Assembly: GCA_964244065.1 (NCBI GenBank) | Contig: CAXTHH010000004.1 | Coordinates: forward strand, 62,001-126,000 | Direction of reading: 5' to 3' | Origin: JASLDZ01 sp964244065 | GTDB lineage: Bacteria > Pseudomonadota > Alphaproteobacteria > Caulobacterales > Caulobacteraceae | DNA: 64,000 nucleotides | Part shown: piece after piece, positions 16,033 through 23,657 of the stretch | Numbering within the stretch: position 1 is the stretch's first letter | Layout of the letters: every line of letters begins with the position of its first letter | The notes under the pieces: model-generated | What the model was told of the DNA's origin: nothing | The model's database searches: none | What the model saw: the letters and a program-made list of their open reading frames with translations, nothing else | Program-made: the position numbers and the translations under genes

Positions 16033-17085
16033 ATGCCCGACACCGCATCAGACCTGGCCCGCCGCCTCGCCGACAATGCCGAGGCGGTCTGCCGTCACTA
16101 CCTGTCCAATGGTCGCCGTGAGGGTCGCTGGTGGACCGTGGGCGACATCCACAACACGCCCGGCCGCTCGACCATGGTCCGGCTGAAGAGCACCGACTGC
16201 GGACCGGCGGGCAAATGGACTGACGCGGCGACGGGTGAGCACGGCGACCTGCTCGACCTTATCGCCCAGGCGCAGGGCTGCGCGATGCTGGCCGACACGC
16301 TCGCCGAAGCCCGGCGGTTCCTGAGCCTGCCTCGACCCGAGCCGCGTGAGCCCGTCGCGCCCGCGCCGCAGGGTTCGTCCGAGGCCGCACGTCGCCTGTT
16401 CGCCATGTCCAGATCGATCCGGGGCACGGTCGCAGAAGCGTATCTGCGCACTCGCGGCATTACGGATTTGCGGGACTGCACGTCGCTGCGCTTCCATCCG
16501 CGCTGCTACTACCGTGGTGACCCGGCCGACCCGGCCGACAGCACCCGTGACGCCTGGCCGGCGTTGATCGCGGCCGCCACCGATCTGACGGGCGCCATCA
16601 CCGGCGTGCACCGGACGTGGCTCGACACTTCCGGGCAGACGAAGGCGCCGGTCTCGACACAGCGACGTTCGATGGGGCTGATCAACAGCCACGGCGTCCG
16701 CATCGGCAAGGTGCGTGGCATCGTCGCCGTCGGGGAGGGCTTGGAGACCATGCTGTCGCTGCGTGTCGCACTGCCCGGCCTGCCGATCGTCGCCGCAGGC
16801 TCGGCCAACCACCTCGACGCCCTCCTCCTGCCGGAAGGGCTGCACCGCCTCTACGTCGCCGAGGACGACGATCCACCGGGACGACGCGCGACGGCGTCGG
16901 TGATCGCCAAAGCAGAAGCGGCCGGGATCGAGGCGATGCGGCTGGCGCCGGCGTTGGGCGACTTCAACGACGATCTGCGGCAGCTCGGACGCGACGCGCT
17001 CCGCGCGCCCTTACGGGTGCAGCTCGTGCCCGAGGACGTCGAGCGCTTCTGGACACCAGGACGGGAGAGCGTTCGCGCAGCCTGA
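16033..17085 (+). CDS. Toprim-domain primase-like protein
   Basis: A 350-residue protein. The N-terminal part (residues 1-110) resembles zinc-ribbon-less primase leaders of the DUF7146 type (SNGRREGRWWTVGDIHNTPGRSTMVRL...TGEHGDLLDLI). The C-terminal half carries a Toprim fold: VGEGLETMLSLRVALPGLPIVAAGSANHLDAL with the catalytic Glu, and LYVAEDDDPPGRRATASVIAKA with the DxD. This suggests DNA primase activity for ICE replication or lagging-strand synthesis in the recipient. It follows parB after a terminator-like hairpin. Confidence 0.8.
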   Translation: MPDTASDLARRLADNAEAVCRHYLSNGRREGRWWTVGDIHNTPGRSTMVRLKSTDCGPAGKWTDAATGEHGDLLDLIAQAQGCAMLADTLAEARRFLSLPRPEPREPVAPAPQGSSEAARRLFAMSRSIRGTVAEAYLRTRGITDLRDCTSLRFHPRCYYRGDPADPADSTRDAWPALIAAATDLTGAITGVHRTWLDTSGQTKAPVSTQRRSMGLINSHGVRIGKVRGIVAVGEGLETMLSLRVALPGLPIVAAGSANHLDALLLPEGLHRLYVAEDDDPPGRRATASVIAKAEAAGIEAMRLAPALGDFNDDLRQLGRDALRAPLRVQLVPEDVERFWTPGRESVRAA

Positions 17086-17213
17086 CGAGCGCGTGGTCGC
17101 CGACGAGCAAGACGGCGGTGGGGTGTTCCCGTTCCAGCAAGAGAGCCGCGCCCCCGGGCCTCTGAGAGGGGCGATCGGACCGGAGGCGGTCCGGGCTGGC
17201 AACGGCTGCGCGC

Positions 17214-17300
17214 GACTTTCTTCCCCTGGCCTTCCACCCCACGCGGCAAGCCGCGCGGGGACCCCGGATACGCCCATTCCTCGCGAGACAAGAAAGCCGT
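17214..17300 (+). promoter_or_regulatory. Leader B, copy 1 (upstream of DUF2493 gene)
   Basis: The outer pairing is CTTTCTT (17216-17222) with AAGAAAG (17290-17296). The inner hairpin is CCCCACGCGGC (17237-17247) with GCCGCGCGGGG (17250-17260). A near copy precedes DUF736 at 21013-21102. The pair closing the inner stem changes from G-C here to A-T there, which keeps pairing. No gene is visible between 17086 and 17425 apart from this leader. Confidence 0.62.
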
Positions 17301-17425
17301 GCTCGCCGTCCTCCGCTGTGCTCCGGCCGCGGGCAAGAGCCCCGCGGTGCAGGCCCGGCCCGTCCCCGCTCTTCGCCGCCCACGAGGCCGCGAAGGGCGC
17401 GGTCGACCTGCCGGAGGCGAACACC

Positions 17426-18367
17426 ATGACCCACCTGCCGCACATCGACGACCACGAACCCGAGCACGCGAAGAGCCCGACCGCCCACCTCCTCGAAGAA
17501 CTCCAGCTCTACGGCCACCGTCCGTTCGAGGGCGAACCCGACCCGAGGCCACTGCCCGAGGATCACTTGGTCCGCGCCGCCGTCGCCGACACCTTCGACG
17601 CCTTCATCTGCGCCTTCCAGGACACCCGCCTCGAACCCGACCTCGAAGACCTGCTCTGGGGCATCGTCAACGTCCTCCACCGCGCCACCGGCCGGGTCGA
17701 GCGCGAGCTCGACGACAACGAACAGGGACAGCAGCGCAGCCAGCGTGAGCAGGACGGGTCCGAGGTCAAGTCGGTCGAACTGGAGCGGCTCCTGGCGGAA
17801 GGCCTAACGCTTATCGAACGCCGCAACGCGCACGAGGTCCTGCGCGACCTCGCCTCCGACGCCTACGACCACCACTTCGGCAAATCCTGGCGGCCGCACT
17901 CAGGCTCGCTGGTCAGCCGCAAGAACCTTACCGCGACGCTGATCGACAGCCGGGACTTCATCGCCGCCCGCAAACGCGCCGAGACCCATGTGATGCTGCC
18001 CGCCGGGCCGAAGGTCGCCTTTACCGGCGGGGCGGACGTAAACGACTATAAGGCGATCTGGGCTGCGCTCGACCGGGTGCATGGCAAGCACCCAGACATG
18101 GTCCTGCTGCACGGCGGATCGCCGAAGGGCGCCGAGCTGATCGCCGCCAAATGGGCCGACGCCCGCAAGGTCGCGCAGGTGGGGTTCAAGCCCGACTGGA
18201 CCCGCCACGCCAAAGCCGCCCCGTTCAAGCGCAACGACCAGATGCTCGACGTACTGCCGATCGGCGTCGTGGTGTTCCCCGGCGCCGGCATCCAGGACAA
18301 CCTCGCCGACAAGGCGAAGAAGATGGGCATCCCGCTGTTCGACTTCCGCAAGGGAGGCGGCGCATGA
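17426..18367 (+). CDS. DUF2493 domain-containing protein
   Basis: A 313-residue protein (ATG 17426). The C-terminal DUF2493 domain (YspA-like Rossmann fold related to nucleotide-binding SLOG proteins) is clear: KVAFTGGADVNDYKAIWAALDRVH, MVLLHGGSPKGAELIAAKWADAR, KRNDQMLDVLPIGVVVFPGAGIQDNLADKAKKMGIPLFDFR. The acidic N-terminal half has no recognised domain. Such proteins are regular companions of DUF736 and DUF932 on alphaproteobacterial ICEs. The ligand and role are unknown. Confidence 0.85.
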   Translation: MTHLPHIDDHEPEHAKSPTAHLLEELQLYGHRPFEGEPDPRPLPEDHLVRAAVADTFDAFICAFQDTRLEPDLEDLLWGIVNVLHRATGRVERELDDNEQGQQRSQREQDGSEVKSVELERLLAEGLTLIERRNAHEVLRDLASDAYDHHFGKSWRPHSGSLVSRKNLTATLIDSRDFIAARKRAETHVMLPAGPKVAFTGGADVNDYKAIWAALDRVHGKHPDMVLLHGGSPKGAELIAAKWADARKVAQVGFKPDWTRHAKAAPFKRNDQMLDVLPIGVVVFPGAGIQDNLADKAKKMGIPLFDFRKGGGA

Positions 18368-18663
18368 GCGCCGTTTCCGGCCTCGCCCTCACGGTCGTTC
18401 AGTCGGTCGGAGCGCAGCCTCGAAACCAGCCTTCGAGCCGTCCGGAGCGTTCCCATTTCGCCATGTCCGATGGGCAGTTTCGGGAAAACTGGATCGGGAA
18501 CAAGTTTCGGGAAAGCATGACATGACAGGTAAGCACGGCTTGCTTCGCAACTGAGTTTTCCTGCTCAACCTTCCCATTGGGGAAGATCAAACAGCAATGG
18601 TTGTGGCGTCGCACGCAACGCGTCTACCGTACACGACGGCCGAGACGTTCACCGAGGGAAGCA

Positions 18664-19404
18664 ATGCGGGTTTTGGATGGGAAGGTTGCCATCGTCATCG
18701 GTGGAACGCGCGGCATCGGCGCAGCGATCAGTCGCAGATTGGCTGCGGATGGCGCGTCGGTCGGGATAACATATCTGAATCGAGCGGATGACGCCGAACG
18801 TCTTGTAGGCGAGTTACGTTCGGCAGGCTGTCACGCCTTGCTGACGCAAGCCGATGTTAGCGATGCCGGGGCGCTCAACGACACAATAGATCAGATCGTG
18901 AGACATTTCGGCCGCCTTGATATCCTCGTAAGCGTTGCCGGAATCGCGATAGTAGGACCGCTTGAGGCATATGCGGATGATGCGTTCGATCGCTCTTTTG
19001 CGCTCAATGTTAGAGCGCCATTTCTGGCGGCGAAGAAGGCAGCAAGCCTGATGAACGAAGGCGGACGGATCGTCACGATCGGAAGCATCGTCGCAGACAG
19101 AATGCCCGGCGCTGGCGGCACGCTCTATGCAGCGAGCAAAGCCGCGTTGGGTGGCATGACACGCGGCCTTGCCCGCGATTTAGGTGAGCTGGGAATCACC
19201 GCAAACTTGGTACAGCCAGGGCCAATTGATACCGAGCGTAATCCAGCGGACGGGCCGAACGCTGCCGCAAATCGAAGCCCGCTTGCTATTCCCCGGCACG
19301 GCACACCTGACGAAGTTGCGAGCCTCGTGGCCTATCTCATCTCCCCCGAAGCGGGGTTCGTGACTGGGGCGACCTACAATATCGATGGCGGCTGGAGCGC
19401 GTAA
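18664..19404 (+). CDS. SDR-family NAD(P)-dependent oxidoreductase (cargo)
   Basis: A 246-residue short-chain dehydrogenase. It has the cofactor motif VIGGTRGIGAAIS (G-x3-G-x-G), DVSDAGALN, catalytic Ser in IVTIGSIVA, catalytic Tyr/Lys in YAASKAAL, PGPIDTERN, and the terminal GFVTGATYNIDGGWSA. The usual NNAG motif reads SVAG. Base composition and codons (more A/T-ended) differ from its neighbours, and it interrupts the otherwise conserved DUF2493-to-DUF736 stretch, so it is probably acquired cargo. The 296 bp before it and the 383 bp after it hold no gene I can support. The substrate is unknown. Confidence 0.82.
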   Translation: MRVLDGKVAIVIGGTRGIGAAISRRLAADGASVGITYLNRADDAERLVGELRSAGCHALLTQADVSDAGALNDTIDQIVRHFGRLDILVSVAGIAIVGPLEAYADDAFDRSFALNVRAPFLAAKKAASLMNEGGRIVTIGSIVADRMPGAGGTLYAASKAALGGMTRGLARDLGELGITANLVQPGPIDTERNPADGPNAAANRSPLAIPRHGTPDEVASLVAYLISPEAGFVTGATYNIDGGWSA

Positions 19405-19747
19405 GCAAGCCGCCAACGATAGTGAATGCGGCCAATCCGGCTTTCTCATTCAACCATCGTTTTTGGTGGTGACGCGGCATCACGGCAGCAATTGCCACCT
19501 GCCTCTGGCAAGCTGCCCATCCGTCGACCACCAACCCTAGCAACAGCGCGTAAGCGACATCTTGAGCATGAGCGAAGCGGACAACTCCCGTCCGCGGTGA
19601 CCGACCCACTCACACGCGCTGATCCTTGGTCCGACCCGGGACCTTCCACGATCAACCCGCAAGGGGTTCGCTAAGCAGAGCTTGCGACCGCTCGGCTGCG
19701 CCTTCGGGTGATCGCAGTCCCGCACCGGACACATCGGGCGCCTGTCG

Positions 19748-19767
19748 AGCGGGGGCGGTCCCCCGCT
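19748..19767 (+). other. 8-bp hairpin just upstream of a small gene
   Basis: AGCGGGGG (19748-19755) and CCCCCGCT (19760-19767) enclose CGGT. The hairpin ends 20 bp before the ATG at 19788, with CAGGAG lying between. It may be part of a third leader type, but only one copy is present here. Confidence 0.4.
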
Positions 19768-19787
19768 TCCGAACAGGAGCCGGTCCG

Positions 19788-19949
19788 ATGTCGCTTTCCC
19801 TCGCCCAGAAGAACGCCTGGAGCCTCGCCCGCACTCTCATGGTCTGCATCACCCTCTTCAAGGCTGGTTCCGGTTACGGGGTCGTGCCGAGCGCCGAGTT
19901 CGACGGCGATCCCGCCACCGTGCTGCACGAGTACGACCCGTGGTCGTAG
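19788..19949 (+). CDS. Small conserved ICE protein of unknown function
   Basis: A 53-residue protein beginning MSLSLAQKNAWSLARTLM and ending FDGDPATVLHEYDPWS. It is preceded by GAACAGGAG as a ribosome-binding site. The SLAQKNAW start and HEYDPW end recur, as I remember, in short proteins beside DUF736 genes on alphaproteobacterial plasmids and ICEs. No domain can be assigned. Confidence 0.5.
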   Translation: MSLSLAQKNAWSLARTLMVCITLFKAGSGYGVVPSAEFDGDPATVLHEYDPWS

Positions 19950-20085
19950 GAGGCAAAAGCCCTTGGGCATCGGGTGCGACTGCAAATCCGCACTCCCGCC
20001 GAGCCGCTTCTGCGGCTATACTCCGTATAGCGCCGTGGTGGTGGTGGAGGCGCGACCGTTTCTCATTGCAACGGAGTCCATCGCC

Positions 20086-20542
20086 ATGATCATTGTCGGG
20101 ATTATCGCCTCTTTCGCAGCACTGGGCGCGCTCTGCTGGATGCTGTTCAACCTCGCCGTTTTCGCGTTGCCGTTCTTCGCCGGTGTGTCGGCCCGGAATG
20201 GCCGCGTTCCACTCCGGCGCAGGTCCGGTCGGCGCTTTCGCTGTCGGCATCCTGGCCGGCGCAGCGACTCTGGTCGCAGGCCAGTTCGCCGTCACGCTCC
20301 TGCCATCGCCGCTGCTTCGAGGCGGCGTCGCGCTGCTGTTTGCGGCTCCGGCGGCGTTCGCAGGCTACCACGCGTCCCACGGGATCGCTGCGATGACCAC
20401 GCCCTCCGAAGCGTGGCGGCAGGCGTTGGCGGTTCTGGGAAGCCTGATTGTCGGCATCACGGCATTCGTGCGGCTCTCGCAGCCACTTCTCCCGTCCGCG
20501 TCGAACGTGGCGCAGAACGAACGATACCTGCCGGCGAAGTGA
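20086..20542 (+). pseudogene. Frameshifted small membrane protein
   Basis: The reading frame starts at ATG 20086 as MIIVGIIASFAALGALCWMLFNLAVFALPFFAGVSA. It continues, after a one-base shift at the CCC run 20192-20194, as GMAAFHSGAGPVGAFAVGILAGAATLVAGQFA and on to the stop at 20540-20542. The joined product is about 150 residues with four hydrophobic segments and looks like one coherent membrane protein common on such ICEs. One extra C explains the break. It is either a real lesion or a sequencing error. Confidence 0.65.
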
Positions 20543-21012
20543 AGCCGTCTGCGCTCATCCCCCAAACGGCCCGGTGGCCCAAGTGGCGAACCCCCGCTGT
20601 GCGGCCGGGTGGATTGGCGATGCTCGGAACCGAGGTGTGGCGCGCTGACGGACCTGACGTGAACTGGCCGCTCGTCTCTGAAGGTGCGTCCGGGAACGGA
20701 GCGATGGCCGATCGACTGGACTGCGCCTCTGCCACGAAGTCGCTGCGATGATCGGGGTCTTCTCGGTTCCAATCTCGACAGCGTTTGGCGTAGTTCGGGG
20801 CGGATCAATGGGAACGCAGGCCGCCCACCTGTACGCCAGGGTAGCCGAATTCACGCTCGGTGAAGCCGCCATCTTGCGAACGACCGATGTGTGCGCCAGC
20901 CCTCCTGCGGATCGGTGTCGGGAGCACGCGGCCCACTGCCGCCTCTGTGATGGCCTGATCTGGCCGAAGACCGGCTGAAGCCTCGATCGCCTCAGCCGCA
21001 ACGGCGGCGGCC
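20543..21012. other. Region without a supported gene
   Basis: Short open frames exist on both strands, including one of 76 codons at 20748-20978. None shows a recognisable domain, a good ribosome-binding site or codon use like the neighbours. It may be decayed coding sequence between the frameshifted membrane gene and leader B of DUF736. Confidence 0.4.
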
Positions 21013-21102
21013 GACTTTCTTCCCCTGCGTCGGCCACCCCACGCGACCAGGTCGCGCGGGGACCCCGGCTAGGCCGCATTCCTCGCGGGACAAGAAAGCC
21101 GT
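21013..21102 (+). promoter_or_regulatory. Leader B, copy 2 (upstream of DUF736 gene)
   Basis: CTTTCTT (21015-21021) pairs with AAGAAAG (21092-21098). The inner stem is CCCCACGCGA (21037-21046) with TCGCGCGGGG (21052-21061). Sequence and spacing match copy 1 at 17214-17300, with a compensatory change in the last inner pair. Confidence 0.62.
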
Positions 21103-21226
21103 CCGCCGCCGTCCTCCGCTGCGCTGCGGCCCAGCGAGCTGGGTGCGGCGTCGATCGCCTCCGGCCCTTCGATCGCCATCGAGGCCGCGATGGGCGCGGG
21201 CTCGAGACACCAAGAGGAGATCAGAC

Positions 21227-21550
21227 ATGGCGACCATCGGCACCTTCAAGAAGACCGGTAACGAATACACCGGCGCGATCACCACGCTCAGCGTCCAGGC
21301 CAAGGGCGTCCGCATCGTCCCCGAGGAGAACCGCTCCAACGACAACGCTCCCAGCCACCGGGTCTTCGTCGGCAAGGCCGAGATCGGCGCCGCCTGGACC
21401 AAGCGCTCCAACGAGGGCCGCGACTATCTGGGCGTCAAGCTGGACGACCCGAGCTTCACCGCTCCCATCTACGCCAACCTCTTCGACGACGAGAGCGAGG
21501 ACAGCTTCAGCCTGATCTGGTCCCGCCAGCCGAAGCGCAACGGCGACTGA
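21227..21550 (+). CDS. DUF736 domain-containing protein
   Basis: A 107-residue protein beginning MATIGTFKKTGNEYTGAITT and ending with the family's FSLIWSRQPKRNGD. DUF736 proteins are small beta-rich proteins almost confined to alphaproteobacterial plasmids and ICEs; their function is unknown. GAGGAG lies 8 bp before the ATG. Leader B lies about 125 bp upstream, and a strong hairpin follows the stop, so it is likely its own transcription unit. Confidence 0.9.
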   Translation: MATIGTFKKTGNEYTGAITTLSVQAKGVRIVPEENRSNDNAPSHRVFVGKAEIGAAWTKRSNEGRDYLGVKLDDPSFTAPIYANLFDDESEDSFSLIWSRQPKRNGD

Positions 21551-21563
21551 GCCGATCGACGAT

Positions 21564-21588
21564 CCCCGCCCGGGCCACCCGGGCGGGG
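21564..21588 (+). terminator. Strong hairpin after the DUF736 gene
   Basis: CCCCGCCCGGG (21564-21574) and CCCGGGCGGGG (21578-21588) form an 11-bp perfect stem with a 3-base loop, 13 bp after the stop codon. No T-run follows. Confidence 0.55.
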
Positions 21589-21706
21589 TATCCGCGCGCG
21601 AACCCTCCTTGGAGAAGGTCGCCACGGGACGCTGCGCCCCGCTTCAGGGCGTCAGACCGTCGCGAAACCAGCCCCACCAGGCGCGACCGTAGCAGCTCGG
21701 ACGATT

Positions 21707-21722
21707 ACCTAGTATCCTAGGT
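21707..21722. promoter_or_regulatory. Palindromic operator-like site before the XRE gene
   Basis: ACCTAG-TATC-CTAGGT is a perfect inverted repeat 35 bp before the XRE regulator's ATG, at the position of a promoter. Small XRE repressors commonly bind such sites to control their own expression. Confidence 0.55.
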
Positions 21723-21757
21723 GGCAGTATATTGGGTGGAGCGGCTGCCTGCTCCGC

Positions 21758-21991
21758 ATGACTTTGCGGGAGGTAGTCGCGGGAAACCTGCGCCGGTTGC
21801 GAAACGCCCAAGGGCTGTCGCAGGAGGAGCTAGCGGATCGTGCGGATGTCAATCGCAACTATGTCGGCATGCTGGAACGGGAAGAGCACGCCGCCACGGT
21901 GGATATGCTGGAGAAGCTCGCAGAGGTGCTCCGCGTCGACCCCATTGAGTTCTTGCGGCGAGCCCCTGAGAAGCGCGTTCCCAAGCCCTGA
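21758..21991 (+). CDS. Small XRE-family regulator (QseC-like)
   Basis: A 77-residue protein that is almost entirely one Cro/CI helix-turn-helix: VAGNLRRLRNAQGLSQEELADRADVNRNYVGMLEREEHAATVDMLEKLAEVL. In ICEMlSym(R7A) a small XRE protein, QseC, controls the antiactivator gene qseM next to it. Here the next gene encodes a stand-alone DUF2285 protein, so a QseC-like role is inferred from size, fold and context. A palindrome at 21707-21722 is its likely operator. Confidence 0.82.
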   Translation: MTLREVVAGNLRRLRNAQGLSQEELADRADVNRNYVGMLEREEHAATVDMLEKLAEVLRVDPIEFLRRAPEKRVPKP

Positions 21992-22077
21992 ACGACATCA
22001 GACATCCAAGCGACTGCGTCATCGTTCGCGCACAGCTCTAATCCGCGCGCCGCGCTCTGGCAGGGGGAACAACATCG

Positions 22078-22344
22078 ATGCCTGACGCAGAGCTCGCGGA
22101 CGCGCCACCGACGTCCGATCACGTCACGACCTACGACCTCGACCATACGAAGATTTACCTGCGGTTGCTGGACGCTGCCGCAGAGGGCGCGGACTGGCGC
22201 GAGGTCTCTTCGATTGTGCTCGGGCTGGACCCTCACCTCGATCCCGAGCGCGCTCACAGAGTCCATGCCGCCCATCTTGAACGCGCACGGTGGATGACGC
22301 GCGTCGGATTTCGCGACCTCCTTGCGGAGAGGCGGGACCACTAA
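22078..22344 (+). CDS. Stand-alone DUF2285 protein (QseM-like antiactivator candidate)
   Basis: An 88-residue protein consisting mainly of a DUF2285 domain: YLRLLDAAAEGADWREVSSIVLGLDPHLDPERAHRVHAAHLERARWMTRVGFRDLLA. DUF2285 is a helix-turn-helix variant. In ICEMlSym(R7A) the short DUF2285 protein QseM blocks the activator FseA, which also has DUF2285. Here the short protein is followed 136 bp later by an FseA-like gene, so antiactivation is the leading hypothesis. The XRE gene lies 86 bp upstream on the same strand, unlike the divergent qseC/qseM arrangement. Confidence 0.72.
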   Translation: MPDAELADAPPTSDHVTTYDLDHTKIYLRLLDAAAEGADWREVSSIVLGLDPHLDPERAHRVHAAHLERARWMTRVGFRDLLAERRDH

Positions 22345-22480
22345 GCCTTTGACGTAGCACGCCGCGCAACACGCGTTGCGCCTACGCGGTCTTTATGTCC
22401 TCGCTGGCTCGCGCCTAGCGTGTTCAGGGAACGTTCCTCCCGAGCCGCGGCGTAGGCGTTCTTGTATGGAGGGACGTCGC

Positions 22481-23240
22481 ATGTCCGCACCGGGCGGCGA
22501 CTGGCGGGACGGCTCCGCCTACGATTACGTGGACCAGCTCGGCATCGAGAAGATCGCGCACGAGTTCCTGCGGCGCAACGACAAGTATGCCTCCGACTAC
22601 GAGACGCTGAACGACGAGCTGGCGGACGATCAACCTCCACCGGCGCTCGCGCGTTGGGGGTTGCGATTTCGCGGTCAACCCGAACATCCGCGCCGATCAG
22701 GCTCTCACGGTTTGGCTTCCGCAGGTCGATCCACACCTCGCCCTTCTAACCCGAGTGCCGTCGACCTTGTTTGCGGGATCCGATCTGGCCGCGATCGACG
22801 CCATCCCCATCACGTCGGCCGCTGAAGGCCAATATCTTGAGCTAAGCGCCTCGAAGGCGTCCCGCCGCGCCCTACTGCTCTCGTGCATGCCCGCAGGCGC
22901 AACGGCATTTGTCCTTCCATTCGACGAGCTGTTCGAAGAACGTATCGAAATCGCCCGGCAGCTGTACCGCTTGCTGGTGCGGCGTCGCACTCAGCCCACC
23001 AGCCTGTCCCCCTATCGGCGTCGGCGATTGAAGCTGGCGCTCAGAGCGCTCGACGCCTCGCTTGCGGGCGCGGAATACCGCGCCATCGCCGAGGTGTTGT
23101 TCGGCGACCGCGTCCCTCGGGGACCCGCCTTTCGCGACGACAGCCTGCGCGGACAGGCGATCCGCCTTGTTCGCTACGGCCGTCACCTCATGCGCGGTGG
23201 CTATCTCGACCTGCTGCGGCCTGGTCGCGGCGGCCGGTAG
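22481..23240 (+). CDS. FseA-like DUF6499/DUF2285 activator, read through a +1 frameshift
   Basis: Two overlapping frames make one protein. Frame 1 starts at ATG 22481 (GGAGGGA upstream) and gives a DUF6499-like part, DWRDGSAYDYVDQLG...AHEFLRRNDKYASDYE...LARWGLRF; unshifted it stops at 22825. Shifting +1 at TTT-C (22667-22670) continues as AVNPNIRADQALTVWLPQVD and into a DUF2285 domain, SPYRRRRLKLALRALDASLAGAEYRAIAEVLFG...LRGQAIRLVRYGRHLMRGGYLDLL, ending at 23240. The fusion is 252 residues. In ICEMlSym(R7A), FseA is made from msi172/msi171 by programmed +1 frameshifting and activates rdfS. A plain mutation is the alternative. Confidence 0.78.
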
Positions 23241-23370
23241 AGGTTTGGCGGGGATGACGACCAACCGCCGATAAGATCGTCATCCACCCCGTCAGCCGCC
23301 CTCCCCCAGGGTGCGTGCGAGCCGCCGCTTCGACGCGACGGCGCTCGCAACTCTCTGGAAGGCGCTACAC

Positions 23371-23655
23371 ATGCCCGACTCCCTTGCCGGTCTACCGCCT
23401 CGCTGCCTGCGCACGCCGGAAGCGGCCCGCTTTCTCGGGCTTTCCGGCCGCACCCTGGAGAAGCACCGAACCTACGGAACGGGGCCGCGCTACTCCAAGC
23501 TTGGCGGCCGCGTCGTCTATCGCCTCGACGACCTTCAGGCCTGGCTGAACCGCGGCGCCAAGACCTCCACCGAAGACGAGCTCGCCGACGCCGTTCTCCC
23601 GGCCAAGCCTCATTCCAATCCGCTCGCCCGCTATGCGGGCCAAGCGCGGCGCTGA
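23371..23655 (+). CDS. rdfS: RdfS-like excisionase (helix-turn-helix, AlpA/MerR type)
   Basis: A 94-residue protein from ATG 23371 (GGAAGG upstream). The core CLRTPEAARFLGLSGRTLEKHRTYGTGPRYSKLGGRVVYRLDDLQAWLNRG is a winged HTH_17 domain as in phage excisionases and RdfS. RdfS directs the integrase to excise the ICE. The position directly after the FseA-like activator and directly before repA fits that role. The gene ends 2 bp before repA. Confidence 0.8.
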   Translation: MPDSLAGLPPRCLRTPEAARFLGLSGRTLEKHRTYGTGPRYSKLGGRVVYRLDDLQAWLNRGAKTSTEDELADAVLPAKPHSNPLARYAGQARR

Positions 23656-23657
23656 AG

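Noticed and set aside
18368..18663. Possible IS scar or promoter duplication (CGGGAA repeated at 18480-18515) before the SDR gene
   Set aside because: The short repeats have no matching copy after the SDR gene, so no transposon boundary can be drawn.
20748..20978. 76-codon open frame between the frameshifted membrane gene and DUF736
   Set aside because: No ribosome-binding site, no recognisable domain, and competing frames on both strands of similar quality.
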